64,000 bases of DNA from Ardenticatenaceae bacterium (GCA_020634245.1 JACKCC010000006.1:620001-684000); one strand, 5' to 3'; positions 33,028 through 42,050 are shown, numbered from the stretch's first letter. Numbers and translations are program-made. The notes: generated by a model from the letters alone, not told the origin.

Positions 33028-34202
33028 TCCGCGTTCAGCATTAAGTCGGTGTAGAATTCGGACCACCAGCCCAGATGTTTGAAGATGGCGTCGATGCGGA
33101 CGGAGTGGTGGGCAGTGCGGTCGGGCAGTAGTTCCGGCGGCTCGAATTTGTTGATTTGCTGCAAACGGCGCAACAGTTCGTGTTCTAGCTGGATGTTGAG
33201 CAGTTTGTTTTGGTAGTCGTGGATGATGTCGTGGATTTTGCTCTGATCCTGGGTGAGGTAGTCGTTGGGCATTAAATCGATCTGGATTTCGGCGGGGAAT
33301 CGGGCTGCCTGGCGGAAGATTTGTTTTTTGGCTGGCTTGATTTGGGCTAGAAGCTGGTCACCCCATTCGTGGTGATAACGCTGCAAGACGATGTCTAACG
33401 GCCGTTCCAATTCCATGATCAATTTTAGCTGTACGGCCGTTGTAATGCGCAGGCCGGTACAGCGGTTGGCGACTCGCTTGGCCAATATCGGCCATTGGAT
33501 GGCCATGATTTGATGGGGCGTTAATTCCTGGAAGACCATCACCATCTGATCGGCTTCTTTGTAAGAAGCCTGGAGGCCGGGCAGCAGCATTGTTGTCGTG
33601 GTGGAAGGTTCACGGACAGCCGGCGGGTTGGGCAGGTTGGCAATTTGTTGATTGAGGTAATGCTGGACGAGGGCGTATAGTTCAACGGCCGTTTTTCCCT
33701 TGTCAATCGGTTGGCCATGTAATTTGCGAGCTAACCGGTACAGCTGCGCGAATTTGGCCTGAGCAATCTCCGGTTCCAACAGTTCCGGGGCTATCGCAGC
33801 CGATACCTGCATTGCTTCGTAAGCCAGCCGGGCCGAAGCATCGTACGGATTTGTTTCCGGCCAGCCATCCAGATAATCGGGCAGGCCGAACACAATTTCG
33901 CCTTGATGGATCAAATGATGGGCGAAGGTGGGGGCAACTTGTAAATAGCGGGCAAAATCTTTTTCTTGGGCGATGAGCGGCGCGCGGCAAAGCACGTCTT
34001 TGTAATCATTCCAGATGGGCAAGAATAGTTTGCGCAGGGCGTGAATACTGGTGCCGTCAGCGATGACGGCCAGAAGGTTGATATCGGATTCTCCCGGTTT
34101 GTAGCTCCCGTTGGCCATGCTGCCGTATAAAAAGATAGCTTCTAACTGGCCACCCAGTTTACGTGACATTTGTTTGACGATGGTTTGAACGATCTCTTCC
34201 AT
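33024..34202 (-). CDS. Nucleotidyltransferase-fold protein with altered metal site
   Basis: 392 residues. The N-terminal domain has the Pol-beta-type motif FLYGSMANGSYKPGESDINLL (Gly27-Ser28, Asp40). In active enzymes the second acidic residue follows as DxD; here it is Asp40-x-Asn42, so catalysis may be lost or changed. The rest is helical and may include a HEPN-like or substrate-binding bundle, not recognised. Not a toxin-antitoxin MNT pair by layout: the downstream coupled gene is the GH-like protein. Three octamers lie inside. Confidence 0.6.
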   Translation of the reverse strand: MEEIVQTIVKQMSRKLGGQLEAIFLYGSMANGSYKPGESDINLLAVIADGTSIHALRKLFLPIWNDYKDVLCRAPLIAQEKDFARYLQVAPTFAHHLIHQGEIVFGLPDYLDGWPETNPYDASARLAYEAMQVSAAIAPELLEPEIAQAKFAQLYRLARKLHGQPIDKGKTAVELYALVQHYLNQQIANLPNPPAVREPSTTTTMLLPGLQASYKEADQMVMVFQELTPHQIMAIQWPILAKRVANRCTGLRITTAVQLKLIMELERPLDIVLQRYHHEWGDQLLAQIKPAKKQIFRQAARFPAEIQIDLMPNDYLTQDQSKIHDIIHDYQNKLLNIQLEHELLRRLQQINKFEPPELLPDRTAHHSVRIDAIFKHLGWWSEFYTDLMLNAE

Positions 34203-34286
34203 GCCGGGGATTATACTTGAAAAGTGGACGAGTGGGCGACTTTACGAGTGGTGAGTTTGCGAATATGCAGGCGGGCAGGGGGCGGG

Positions 34287-34292
34287 TATAAT
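34287..34292 (+). promoter_or_regulatory. -10 box upstream of the GDP-deoxymannose-reductase-like gene
   Basis: TATAAT 40 bases before the ATG at 34333; TTGGAG 7 bases before the ATG is the ribosome binding site. The -35 is weak. Confidence 0.35.
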
Positions 34293-34332
34293 GTGGGGTG
34301 TCATTTGAGATTTCGTCATTGTTGGAGATTTT

Positions 34333-35286
34333 ATGCGCGCTTTTATTACGGGAGCTACGGGTTTTGCCGGTTCATATCTGGTTCATGATTTGTTGGCGGT
34401 CGGTCATCACGTGACGGCTTTGGTGCATCCGGCTACCAGTCATCAGAGTTTACCGGAGCATCCACTGGTGGAGACGGTTGAAGGAGATTTACTGGATGGA
34501 GCGTCGTTGGCAACGGCCGTTGCCCAGGCCCAACCCGACGTCATCTACCATTTGGCCGGGCAGGCATACCCGGCTCGATCCTGGCAAGACCCGGCGCTGA
34601 CGCTGGCCATTAACGCCGGGGGGACGGCGAATATATTGCAAGCAGCAGTGGGATACGGCCGTCCTCGAGTTGTTGTTGTGACCAGTGCCGAGATTTATGG
34701 CCTGGTTGAGCCATCTGAGCTGCCATTGACCGAGGTCAGCCAGCCGCAGCCGCGCCATCCATATGGCATTAGTAAGTGGGCGGCCAGCCAATTAGTGGCG
34801 GTTTATTGGGCGCGTTATCAACTGCCGGTGGTGGAGGCACGGCCGTTCAACCACATCGGCCCGCATCAAGCCCTGGGCTTTGTTGTCCCCGATTTTGCCA
34901 GCCAACTGGCGGCGATCAAATTGGGACAGGCCGCCCCGATCATGCGCGTCGGCAACCTGGATGCACAGCGCGATTTTACCGATGTGCGTGATGTTGCCCG
35001 CGCTTACCAAATTTTGGCGGAAAAGGGAAGACCGGGTGAGGTATATTTCATTTGTTCAGGCCGACCGGTATCGATCCATTATTTGTTGGATACGTTGATT
35101 GAGGTGGCCGGTGTGTCGGTGCAAATTGAGGATGATCCGGCACGGATGCGGCCGTCGGATACGCCTTGTCTGTATGGCAGTTATGCCAAAATTCAAAAGG
35201 GTACCGGGTGGCGGCCCCAAATCGATTTGCAACAGTCGCTGGCTGATGCGCTGGCTGATTGGGTTGGCCGGTTGAGTGAGGCGTAA
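34333..35286 (+). CDS. NAD(P)-dependent sugar-nucleotide reductase/epimerase, GDP-6-deoxy-D-lyxo-4-hexulose reductase-like
   Basis: Extended SDR enzyme. TGATGFAGSYLV is the Rossmann motif; HLAGQAYPARSWQDP, VVTSAEIYG and YGISKWAASQL with the catalytic Tyr-x-x-x-Lys complete it. RPFNHIGPHQALGFVVPDFASQL and RDFTDVRDVARAYQIL are the segments found in GDP-4-keto-6-deoxymannose reductases (Rmd), so GDP-rhamnose formation for surface polysaccharide is the best guess; other epimerases are not excluded. No gmd is adjacent. tlyA follows after 3 bases. Confidence 0.82.
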   Translation: MRAFITGATGFAGSYLVHDLLAVGHHVTALVHPATSHQSLPEHPLVETVEGDLLDGASLATAVAQAQPDVIYHLAGQAYPARSWQDPALTLAINAGGTANILQAAVGYGRPRVVVVTSAEIYGLVEPSELPLTEVSQPQPRHPYGISKWAASQLVAVYWARYQLPVVEARPFNHIGPHQALGFVVPDFASQLAAIKLGQAAPIMRVGNLDAQRDFTDVRDVARAYQILAEKGRPGEVYFICSGRPVSIHYLLDTLIEVAGVSVQIEDDPARMRPSDTPCLYGSYAKIQKGTGWRPQIDLQQSLADALADWVGRLSEA

Positions 35287-35289
35287 CCC

Positions 35290-36078
35290 ATGGCGAAAGG
35301 GAAGGAACGGCTGGATAAGCTGCTGGTGGCGCGGGAGTTGGTGGCGACGCGTTCAAAAGCGCAGGGGCATATCCTGGCCGGTGAAGTGTTGGTGGATGGG
35401 GAGCGGGTGGATAAACCGGGTACGGCCGTGTCCCTTGACGCCGAAATTACGCTGAAATCGCAGCTGCCGTTTGTGGGGCGGGGCGGGTTTAAGCTGGATG
35501 GTGCGCTGACTGAGTTTGAGGTTGTGGTGAACGGCCGTGTCTGTGCTGATGTGGGGGCCTGTACCGGCGGTTTTACTGATGTTCTGCTACAAAAAGGCGC
35601 ATCTTGCGTTTACGCCATCGATGTGGGCTATGGCCAGCTCGACTGGAATTTGCGCAACGATGAACGCGTGGTGGTAATGGAACGTACGAATGCACGTTAC
35701 CTGGATGAATTAGCGGAATCGGTCAGTTTTGTTTGCATCGATGTTTCTTTTATTTCTCTCAAACTGATTTTGCCGGCGGTGCAGAGATGGCTGACGGCGG
35801 AGGCGGATATTGTGGCGCTCATCAAACCGCAGTTTGAGGCCGGGCGCGAGTATGTGGGGAAGGGGGGCATTGTGAAGGAAACGGCCGTGCACCAGGCTGT
35901 TTTGCGAGATGTGCTATCGTGGGCGCAAGAAAATGGTTTGCGTGTGGCCGGGCTTACCCGCTCTTCGATTGAAGGGGCAGATGGCAATGTAGAGTTTTTG
36001 GTGTGGCTGCAAAATTGGGGTGTGGGGATTGAGGACGTGGACGGGTTGGTAACGGCCGTTACCCATCATCCTGATTAA
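35290..36078 (+). CDS. tlyA: TlyA-family rRNA 2'-O-methyltransferase
   Basis: An S4 RNA-binding domain (RLDKLLVARELVATRSKAQGHILAGEVLVDGE) followed by an FtsJ-like methyltransferase with ADVGACTGGFTDVLLQKGA (SAM site), IDVGYGQLDWNLRND, VCIDVSFISLKLILPAV and IKPQFEAG. This order is diagnostic for TlyA, which methylates 16S and/or 23S rRNA. 262 residues is normal. It follows the epimerase by 3 bases and overlaps the end of the convergent receiver gene by 4. Confidence 0.94.
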   Translation: MAKGKERLDKLLVARELVATRSKAQGHILAGEVLVDGERVDKPGTAVSLDAEITLKSQLPFVGRGGFKLDGALTEFEVVVNGRVCADVGACTGGFTDVLLQKGASCVYAIDVGYGQLDWNLRNDERVVVMERTNARYLDELAESVSFVCIDVSFISLKLILPAVQRWLTAEADIVALIKPQFEAGREYVGKGGIVKETAVHQAVLRDVLSWAQENGLRVAGLTRSSIEGADGNVEFLVWLQNWGVGIEDVDGLVTAVTHHPD

Positions 36079-36461
36079 TAACCCAACACAGTTTGAACCG
36101 TAGTTAAGAGTGCGTCAGCATTGTATGGCTTGCGCAAGATAGATGCGTGCTGACCTTTAAGCTGCCGTTCGATTTCTTGTTCGTCGTAGCCAGAAGCAAC
36201 GATTACCTTGACCAGTGGGTTAATTGAGCGCAGCATACGCAAAATTTCAGCTCCCGCCAATCCTGGCAATCGTAAATCCAAAATAACCAGATCGATTTTA
36301 TCTTTGTAAGACAGGTAGGTTGCTACCCCTTCATGACCATCTTCAGCACTAAAGACTTCAATACCAATTGAATCAAGAATATCTTCGACTGCTTCACGCA
36401 TGAAGGGTTCATTTTCCACGACGAGCGCGACGCCTTTTGTGGATTTGGACAGGTTAGCCAT
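36075..36461 (-). CDS. Single-domain response regulator
   Basis: 128-residue receiver with no output domain, like CheY or Spo0F. Phospho-acceptor Asp62 (LVILDLRLPG), Lys near 113 (RKPYN) and Thr/Ser-equivalent (VIVASGY) are present; the usual acidic pair is Glu16-Asn-Glu18 (VVENEPF), a mild deviation. It lies 1 base downstream of the histidine-kinase gene and is certainly its partner. Output presumably by protein contact or phosphorelay. Confidence 0.88.
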   Translation of the reverse strand: MANLSKSTKGVALVVENEPFMREAVEDILDSIGIEVFSAEDGHEGVATYLSYKDKIDLVILDLRLPGLAGAEILRMLRSINPLVKVIVASGYDEQEIERQLKGQHASILRKPYNADALLTTVQTVLGY

Positions 36462-36462
36462 G

Positions 36463-37260
36463 TTATTGGATAAGCAGGCCGGGGGAAGTTAAATTTCTGC
36501 CTGTTGGAAAATAGACGACGATGGTGGTGCCTTTTTCTACGGCGCTGTGGATTTCCAGGTGACCCTGGTTTTGTCGAAGGATTTCTTGAACAGCAGAAAG
36601 TCCCAGTCCTCGGCCATTGGATTTTGTCGTGAAGTAAGGTTCAAAGATGTGCTGCATGATGGCTGGATCGATACCTGAGCCATCGTCTTGAATTTGCAGG
36701 AAGAGATATTCACCCTGGAGGGGTAAACGGCCGTTATTTTCCGCCCCATTTCCATTTTTGTCGCTAATCATGATCAAGCCGGTTTGGATGGTAATTTTGC
36801 CGGAGTTAGGGTGAATGGCCTCGGCAGCGTTGATGAGCAAATTCATGACAACTTGTTGTATTTGACCACGTTTGCCCGCGAAGGTCGGCAAATGTGAAGC
36901 CATTTGTACATCCAGTGCGATACCATCTAGAAAGGTGCTATCAAGTAGGTTTAAATTGTCTTGAAGCAGCATATTGAGATTGATCGCTTCCAGGTCCGCC
37001 CGGTTCCCCTGGCTGTAAGTCAGTAATTGATCGGTCAGCATGGTTGCATATTCGGCGGCCTTGATCACTTTTTCGATATGGCTGCGGGCAACGGCTTCTT
37101 CTGGTAATTGCAGCAAAGCCAGAGAAGATTGACCCAAAATACTTGTGAGTAGATTATTAAAATCGTGAGCTACCCCGCTGGCAACAAGCTGCCAATGCTC
37201 CATATGTTCAGCCTGAATGTCTTTTTTCTGTGTGTTCAGTGTTGAGGCGTCATTCAACAT
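36463..37260 (-). CDS. Soluble sensor histidine kinase
   Basis: 265 residues, HisKA plus HATPase only. Phospho-acceptor His32 in VASGVAHDFNNLLTSI; HATPase motifs are MNLLINAAEAIHPNSG (N box), DDGSGID (G1) and SNGRGLGLSAVQEIL (G2). There is no sensory domain beyond 20 N-terminal residues, so input must come from a partner, perhaps the STAND/TPR proteins encoded upstream on the same strand. Its partner receiver gene follows directly. Confidence 0.88.
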   Translation of the reverse strand: MLNDASTLNTQKKDIQAEHMEHWQLVASGVAHDFNNLLTSILGQSSLALLQLPEEAVARSHIEKVIKAAEYATMLTDQLLTYSQGNRADLEAINLNMLLQDNLNLLDSTFLDGIALDVQMASHLPTFAGKRGQIQQVVMNLLINAAEAIHPNSGKITIQTGLIMISDKNGNGAENNGRLPLQGEYLFLQIQDDGSGIDPAIMQHIFEPYFTTKSNGRGLGLSAVQEILRQNQGHLEIHSAVEKGTTIVVYFPTGRNLTSPGLLIQ

Positions 37261-37444
37261 ATGTCAGTACCTTTGAATAGGATTGTCAAGGTGTATAGGC
37301 AGTAAATAAATATTTACAAGGGAAAATAACTACCAATACACAAAAACCTATCAGCAGTTAGGATAGCATATGAACAAAAATTGTTACTTTAATGGCCTGT
37401 AAATGGCCTATAAAAGGTCTGCGGGCGGGCTTGAAAAGGAGTAT

Positions 37445-37469
37445 AAAACGCCTTAAAATCTGGCGTTTA
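37445..37469 (-). terminator. Terminator of the STAND-TPR unit
   Basis: On the minus strand, TAAACGCC AGATTTTAA GGCGTTTTAT begins at the TPR gene's own stop codon: a 7-bp stem followed by a short T tract. The rest of 37261-37444 has no gene; it contains repeated GGCCTNTAAA-like words. Confidence 0.6.
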
Positions 37470-38672
37470 TTGTGGAGTGAGGCGTTCCAATCGTTTGGCG
37501 ATGCTGTTTAATAATTCTAGAGCATGCGGAGAGTCGGCAATGGGTAGGAGACCTGTGTGAGCTTCTTGCAGGATTTGTCGGGAAACGGCCGTTTCCCCTT
37601 GTGCCTCATATAAATCTGCCAGATTATCCAGCGAATTGGCCCAATTATAAACATCCCCCAACTGTTTATGAGATGCAACAGCCCTATTTAACATCTCTTC
37701 AGCTGCTTGCCACTCTGATATCAGGGTGTAAACCACACCCAAATTATTATATAAAGTAGCCTGTTCAGTAGGTTCTTGAATCTGTGAGTGCAAATTGAGC
37801 GCTTCTTGCCAGAAACCTTCCGCAACTTGATATTGCTTTTGGTTAAATGCAACAACACCCAAATTGTTTTTCAGTTGGCTCAAAGTTCGAATGTCACCAG
37901 ATGCAGTCAACTCATTCACCAGCTTTTTAGACACATCATCAACCTCTTGCCACTTACCTAATTCTGCCCAAATAGCAATAATGTTCATGAGTGTTTTTCT
38001 GGCCAGTTTAGTTGGACCTTTTAACCTATAAAATTCATATGCTTTTTGAGCAGTATCTAGCGCAGCTTCCCAATTTCGTGAACGATAATAAATGCGTGAT
38101 AGGTAAACATGAACCTGAGCAACAATTTCTTTATCCTCAGCCCCTTCAGCAATATCTAATGCTTGTTGGCATAGGGCAATGCTTTCATTTATTTTCCCTT
38201 GAAGATCAATTAATATGGCTGTCTTTGTGAGTGTATTCGCATAACCCACTGGGTCATTTAGATTTTTGTATAATTCTGAGGCTCTTTTATAAAGCTTTTT
38301 TGCTCGCTTTAAATTAGCCATACGATAAAGAGTATCACCTATTTGAACTAGTAAAGTTGCTTCCTCTTTCTGTAAATGCAATTTTTTGCTTATTTCTAAA
38401 GCTTTTTCAAGATAAATAAGCCAGCGATCCCAATCAGCATAATCGAGAGTAAAAATATAGATTGACTGTATGAGTTGATAAGCCAGATCGAATGTTTCGG
38501 TGGAAAGCAAAGTGGTTTCCAGGGCGCGTAGAAAATTATCGTAGTCTGTGGAAACGAGAGTAGTTGGATCATCCTGTGATTCAATCAAAGATAACCACCG
38601 GCGGGCATTAGCAAGTTTTTGCTGGATTAATATTTGCTGCCAGTGGCTTTTATTAGAGATAGCTTGTGTCAT
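37467..38672 (-). CDS. TPR-repeat protein, partner of the STAND ATPase
   Basis: 401 residues of tetratricopeptide repeats (at least eight units, e.g. EATLLVQIGDTLYRMANLKRAKKLYKRA, NLGVVYTLISEWQAAEEMLNRAVA, NSLDNLADLYEAQGETAVSRQILQEA). No catalytic domain or membrane segment is seen. Its start overlaps the STAND gene by 4 bases. In fused STAND proteins (AfsR, PknK, Avs-type) the sensor TPRs form the C-terminus of the same chain; here the sensor appears as a second cistron. One octamer near its 3' end. Confidence 0.82.
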   Translation of the reverse strand: MTQAISNKSHWQQILIQQKLANARRWLSLIESQDDPTTLVSTDYDNFLRALETTLLSTETFDLAYQLIQSIYIFTLDYADWDRWLIYLEKALEISKKLHLQKEEATLLVQIGDTLYRMANLKRAKKLYKRASELYKNLNDPVGYANTLTKTAILIDLQGKINESIALCQQALDIAEGAEDKEIVAQVHVYLSRIYYRSRNWEAALDTAQKAYEFYRLKGPTKLARKTLMNIIAIWAELGKWQEVDDVSKKLVNELTASGDIRTLSQLKNNLGVVAFNQKQYQVAEGFWQEALNLHSQIQEPTEQATLYNNLGVVYTLISEWQAAEEMLNRAVASHKQLGDVYNWANSLDNLADLYEAQGETAVSRQILQEAHTGLLPIADSPHALELLNSIAKRLERLTPQ

Positions 38673-40135
38673 TCTTCAGCAAACATTTTTAGTAGAAATA
38701 CTTCCGTTAGACGATGCAGACGATAACGTCGCTCCAGGAGATTGCCAGACAAATCGACCATAGAAAGTAAGATAAGTTTTTCCAAGCTCCGGCTTACTGA
38801 CTCCAGCGATATCGTTGAGATTTCGGCTATATGGTCCAAGTTAAAGCCTGTTTCACCTGCTTGGGTTAAGGCCAACAGCACCATTTTGTGAGCATCATCT
38901 AAGGTTTCCCAAATTTCGCGGTAGATATAGTCAAATATTCCGGCATCTGAAGGTTGGTTGCTGGCTTGCCCAAATCGTTTGAGGACGTGCGATAATGAAT
39001 GGAAGCGCAGTTGGCCGATAATCAACTTTAGTGCCAGAGGATTTCCACCTACAGCCTGATAAATTGCCTGTAAATCAGCTTCACTGGCTTTAGCCAGGTC
39101 TGTAAATCCGGTGCGTTCGGCTTCAAATCTAATTAACTTATAGGCAGAATCGATGCTTAATTCTTTTAAGGGCAGAGAAAAAACATCTGGTTCATCCAAG
39201 AGGCGTAAACGCGATGTTAACAGGAATTTTGTAGGACGCTGCCATTTGCGTAGCTCAGGCAGCAGATTATGATAATCGGCGACAGTTTCCAGGTTATCGA
39301 TGACAATCAGGCAGGTGCGTTCCCGTAAAAAGCGGATAACCAGACGTTGTTGATCCAATTGGGTGAGGTCATCATGTTGGGATAAATCAAATTGATGGGC
39401 TAACTTGTCAACAAGCATTGGAAATGTTAATGCAGGACGGCCGCTCTCGATTTGTAGTCTTCCCAGCGTGGAAAGGTGGGTATGTTTTGCAGTTATCCAG
39501 GCAATTTCATCAAAACGGGTTGTCTGGATGAGATCGCGTGTTACCTGATCGGCCAGGGCGGTCTTTCCAATCCCCCCTAACCCATCCAGGGCTACGATGA
39601 AATGAGCCTGATTATCTAGTAATGCCTCGAGTAGAGCGGCTCGCGATTGCTGAACGCCGACTAGTTGTGAGTAAGTTTGTAATTCAAGCCGGGCAGTCAT
39701 ACGGTTTCGCCAGTCCGCACTGGCTGTACTTTCTAATTGAAGCAGAATTTCGGTCAGTTGATGGATGGACTGTCTTTGCCGGTAATAAACACTTGGTTCG
39801 GAAACATTTAGGCTGTTGGCTACAGATATAACATCCCGGCGATGTTCAAATCTGGCGCGTAACAGATCTTCAGCTTCTGGTGATGCCTTTTTTAATTCAT
39901 CTAATCCCAGGCTCAGTACGGCGCGGTTTTGGGCTGCGGGACCGGCTTCGGCCAGACTGCCATGTATTTCTTTTTGTAAAGGCATTTGCAAATTAATGCG
40001 TAGTTTGGCTAATGGCCAATTAGGGCTGTCACCTCCGTGCCAAAGCCGTAACGCTTCAAGCACATCTTCAGATGAAATAACTTCAATATTTGTCATATCG
40101 TCACTTATATCTATTCCAATGAAAATTGGAATCAT
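38669..40135 (-). CDS. STAND-family (NB-ARC) ATPase with N-terminal HTH-like region
   Basis: 488 residues. Residues 75-135 (LGLDELKKASPEAEDLLRARF..DVISVANSLNVSEPSVYYRQR) look like a sigma-region-4/LuxR-like HTH. Then NB-ARC: Walker A GLGGIGKTALA (Lys191-Thr192), Walker B CLIVIDNLE near 275-283, sensor LLTSRLRLL, and GNPLALKLI. A winged-helix region follows (about 400-488), and the chain ends at the TPR-sensor position, which is a separate gene. A transcriptional switch or an antiphage STAND are both possible; no nuclease or other effector domain is seen. Confidence 0.82.
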   Translation of the reverse strand: MIPIFIGIDISDDMTNIEVISSEDVLEALRLWHGGDSPNWPLAKLRINLQMPLQKEIHGSLAEAGPAAQNRAVLSLGLDELKKASPEAEDLLRARFEHRRDVISVANSLNVSEPSVYYRQRQSIHQLTEILLQLESTASADWRNRMTARLELQTYSQLVGVQQSRAALLEALLDNQAHFIVALDGLGGIGKTALADQVTRDLIQTTRFDEIAWITAKHTHLSTLGRLQIESGRPALTFPMLVDKLAHQFDLSQHDDLTQLDQQRLVIRFLRERTCLIVIDNLETVADYHNLLPELRKWQRPTKFLLTSRLRLLDEPDVFSLPLKELSIDSAYKLIRFEAERTGFTDLAKASEADLQAIYQAVGGNPLALKLIIGQLRFHSLSHVLKRFGQASNQPSDAGIFDYIYREIWETLDDAHKMVLLALTQAGETGFNLDHIAEISTISLESVSRSLEKLILLSMVDLSGNLLERRYRLHRLTEVFLLKMFAEE

Positions 40136-40322
40136 ATCGCCTGATATATATGCTGGCTAATTTTACAGGGCAGAGCTTAACAGGTTTTTATAGACATGTT
40201 ATAGGTAGCTTATAGCTGATTTGTAACGCAAGATAGACATTATAAGCTATCTTAGGCTCAATGTTAGCATGTGTCTCTTCAAAGACACAATGAGTTTATT
40301 ATAAAAAAGGGGAAAACGAGAA
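40136..40322. other. Regulatory-looking gap between the STAND gene and the small peptide gene
   Basis: 187 bases with two inverted repeats: TAGCTTATA facing TATAAGCTA about 30 bases apart (near 40206-40253), and the hairpin GTGTCT-N6-AGACAC at 40271-40288. It serves a divergent pair, so one may be the operator of the STAND regulator, but no promoter could be fixed. Confidence 0.35.
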
Positions 40323-40478
40323 ATGTTTAAATCAAAATGGGCTCTGTTTTTAGTTTTGTTGGTGGTTGTTTTTGTTGGGCTGGCTATGGTGGCCTTTGCT
40401 GTGAATCCTGAAGGCATCTCTCTGGCTTTGGGACTGGATTTAATGGGCCATGTTTGTGGAAGTGTCTGCGCAATATAA
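40323..40478 (+). CDS. 51-residue signal-peptide-like small protein
   Basis: Starts MFKSKWALFLVLLVVVFVG and continues LAMVAFAVNPEG, so one hydrophobic helix of 20-22 residues after a positive N-terminus with a plausible signal-peptidase site after AFA, leaving a 25-residue tail ending GHVCGSVCAI with two Cys. GGGG and GAGAA precede the ATG. It may be a secreted peptide or single-pass micro-protein. It lies beside a STAND/TPR pair and before a DJ-1-like gene. Not recognised. Confidence 0.45.
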   Translation: MFKSKWALFLVLLVVVFVGLAMVAFAVNPEGISLALGLDLMGHVCGSVCAI

Positions 40479-40541
40479 AAATTTTTTGTATCGTCACTTG
40501 GAATTGCTTGCCTTGTGAGTTGCTGGCAGCACGAGGGAAAA

Positions 40542-41012
40542 ATGTCGTTACCTTACCGCAATAATAAAAAGAAAAGACCGCAATCCTATATTTTGATTGG
40601 TGATGGTTTTGACGAATTAGAAGTAGTTTATTTTTTGCACAAATTTCGCCAGGCCGGGTTATCAATAAAAAGTGTTAGTTTGTTTGATAAGCTGGTGTTC
40701 AGCCGCCAAGGGGTAGGTTTGAAGGCTGATTATGCATTGGCAGAGAAGCCTTTAGATCCGATGAGCGATGATTGCTTGTTGATTTTACCAACTGGTGGAC
40801 GTAATGGTGATGTGTTGCGGCGGGACGCTCGTGTGAAGTCTCTTTTACAGGCGTTTGATAATGGTAACGGCCGTGTCGCCATCACAAATGGCAGCAGTAA
40901 ACTAGCGACAGATGTGGAACAGTTGATGAAACATCCCACCTATTTGCCTCAGGTTGGTCAAGACCTGAGCGAATTTGTGGATAACTTAACTGAACGAACT
41001 GTGTTCGTTTGA
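40542..41012 (+). CDS. DJ-1/PfpI-like protein lacking the nucleophilic cysteine
   Basis: About 156 residues with the DJ-1/PfpI outline: ILIGDGFDELEVVYFLHKFRQAG at the N-terminus (the Glu site), DCLLILPTGGRNGDVLRRDARVKSLLQAF in the middle, and VAITNGSSKLATD where AxC(A/H)G normally stands. The catalytic Cys position reads Asn, so enzyme activity is unlikely. Start at 40542 chosen because GAGGG stands just before; an earlier in-frame ATG lies at 40515. The gene lies next to the IS cluster; one octamer inside. Assignment by pattern only. Confidence 0.5.
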   Translation: MSLPYRNNKKKRPQSYILIGDGFDELEVVYFLHKFRQAGLSIKSVSLFDKLVFSRQGVGLKADYALAEKPLDPMSDDCLLILPTGGRNGDVLRRDARVKSLLQAFDNGNGRVAITNGSSKLATDVEQLMKHPTYLPQVGQDLSEFVDNLTERTVFV

Positions 41013-41107
41013 TTGTAATAAATCCTTGAATTTAGAGAATAAAAATCGTCGCTGAGATTTACCTCAACGTCAACTTGTACTTTTACAATTGAGTTTCGGC
41101 CCAAAAA

Positions 41108-42050
41108 TCAGATAGTCTGCTTCTTCTTGGGCTTTACACGCATTCGTTTTACTGGTTTATGCTGCTCTTTTTGCTGTCGAGGCTTTCCGGTGGGCCAGCC
41201 CGGTGCATTTCCGCGCGTTTGTGGGGGTGCAGCGGGAGTGCCAATCACGCTGAAAAGAGCAGGATAGGCTCGTTTGACCCGCGCTGGCGTTAACTGGGCG
41301 GCTGGTTTCTGCCAGGGCAAGTGCTGATCCGCCACCAAGGGCCGTGCCAGATACAGAAACCAGAAAGCGGTTTGGTTCAACCAGGTCCAATGGTCACACC
41401 AGTCACTTTCCTGCAAAGCAGGCAGCGTCCAGAATAAGCCCTGTTTGCGAAAGCGAATGCTGGGTTCAATCGGCCATCGCCAGTCAAACCAGGACCAAAC
41501 CTCGCGGACCACGTAATCGGTATGTCCCGGTTTGTAGCCCAGCCAAAGTGGCGCCGGTGGCTTGTCTCGCTCCCGATGCACTTCGGCGTAAATGACCGAC
41601 AGGATAGTCACCGCATCTTGCTTGTCATGGAGGTTGTCCCAGCGTCGCAAACGGACTTGTCCCCAGCGTTCATCCAAGAATTCCACTTCGTCGTCTGGCT
41701 TCCCCCAGGTCTCCGGCTGCTTGAAAGAAAATCGTCGACCATGTTTGGGACGGCGGCCACATCCCTTGTAAGGCCCTGGTGGTCCATACAGCACCCGGTC
41801 ACGACGCAGGCGCGCCAGCAAGGCACATGGTTCCTGCCCCAGCGGACCGAAGAAATGATGATTGCCATAGTGGCCATCGGCCACGATGGCATCCAGGGCA
41901 GTCACTTCACCAGCTTGACGTTGCTGACAGAGCCATTGGACTTGCTCAACGCCCACGGCAACGCTGCTGCTGGTCGGCTCGACCCGTTTGATGGTTATCG
42001 TCGGCGTCCAACTCTGGCGACTTGTGGTTGTCCAGCCCAACAACGAGTAT
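41108..42050 (-). pseudogene. Transposase of the outer IS, C-terminal part
   Basis: Reads LLGWTTTSRQSWTPTI onward, then AIVADGHYGNHHFFGPL (catalytic Asp region), a basic middle, YVVREVWSWFDWRWPIEPSIRFRKQG (Glu-bearing segment), and a highly basic end (KRMRVKPKKK). It joins in frame to the fragment at 43311-43704 once the inner IS is removed, giving a 443-residue transposase. The ATG at 42043 inside it is not a natural start. Inactive unless the inner IS excises precisely. Confidence 0.8.
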
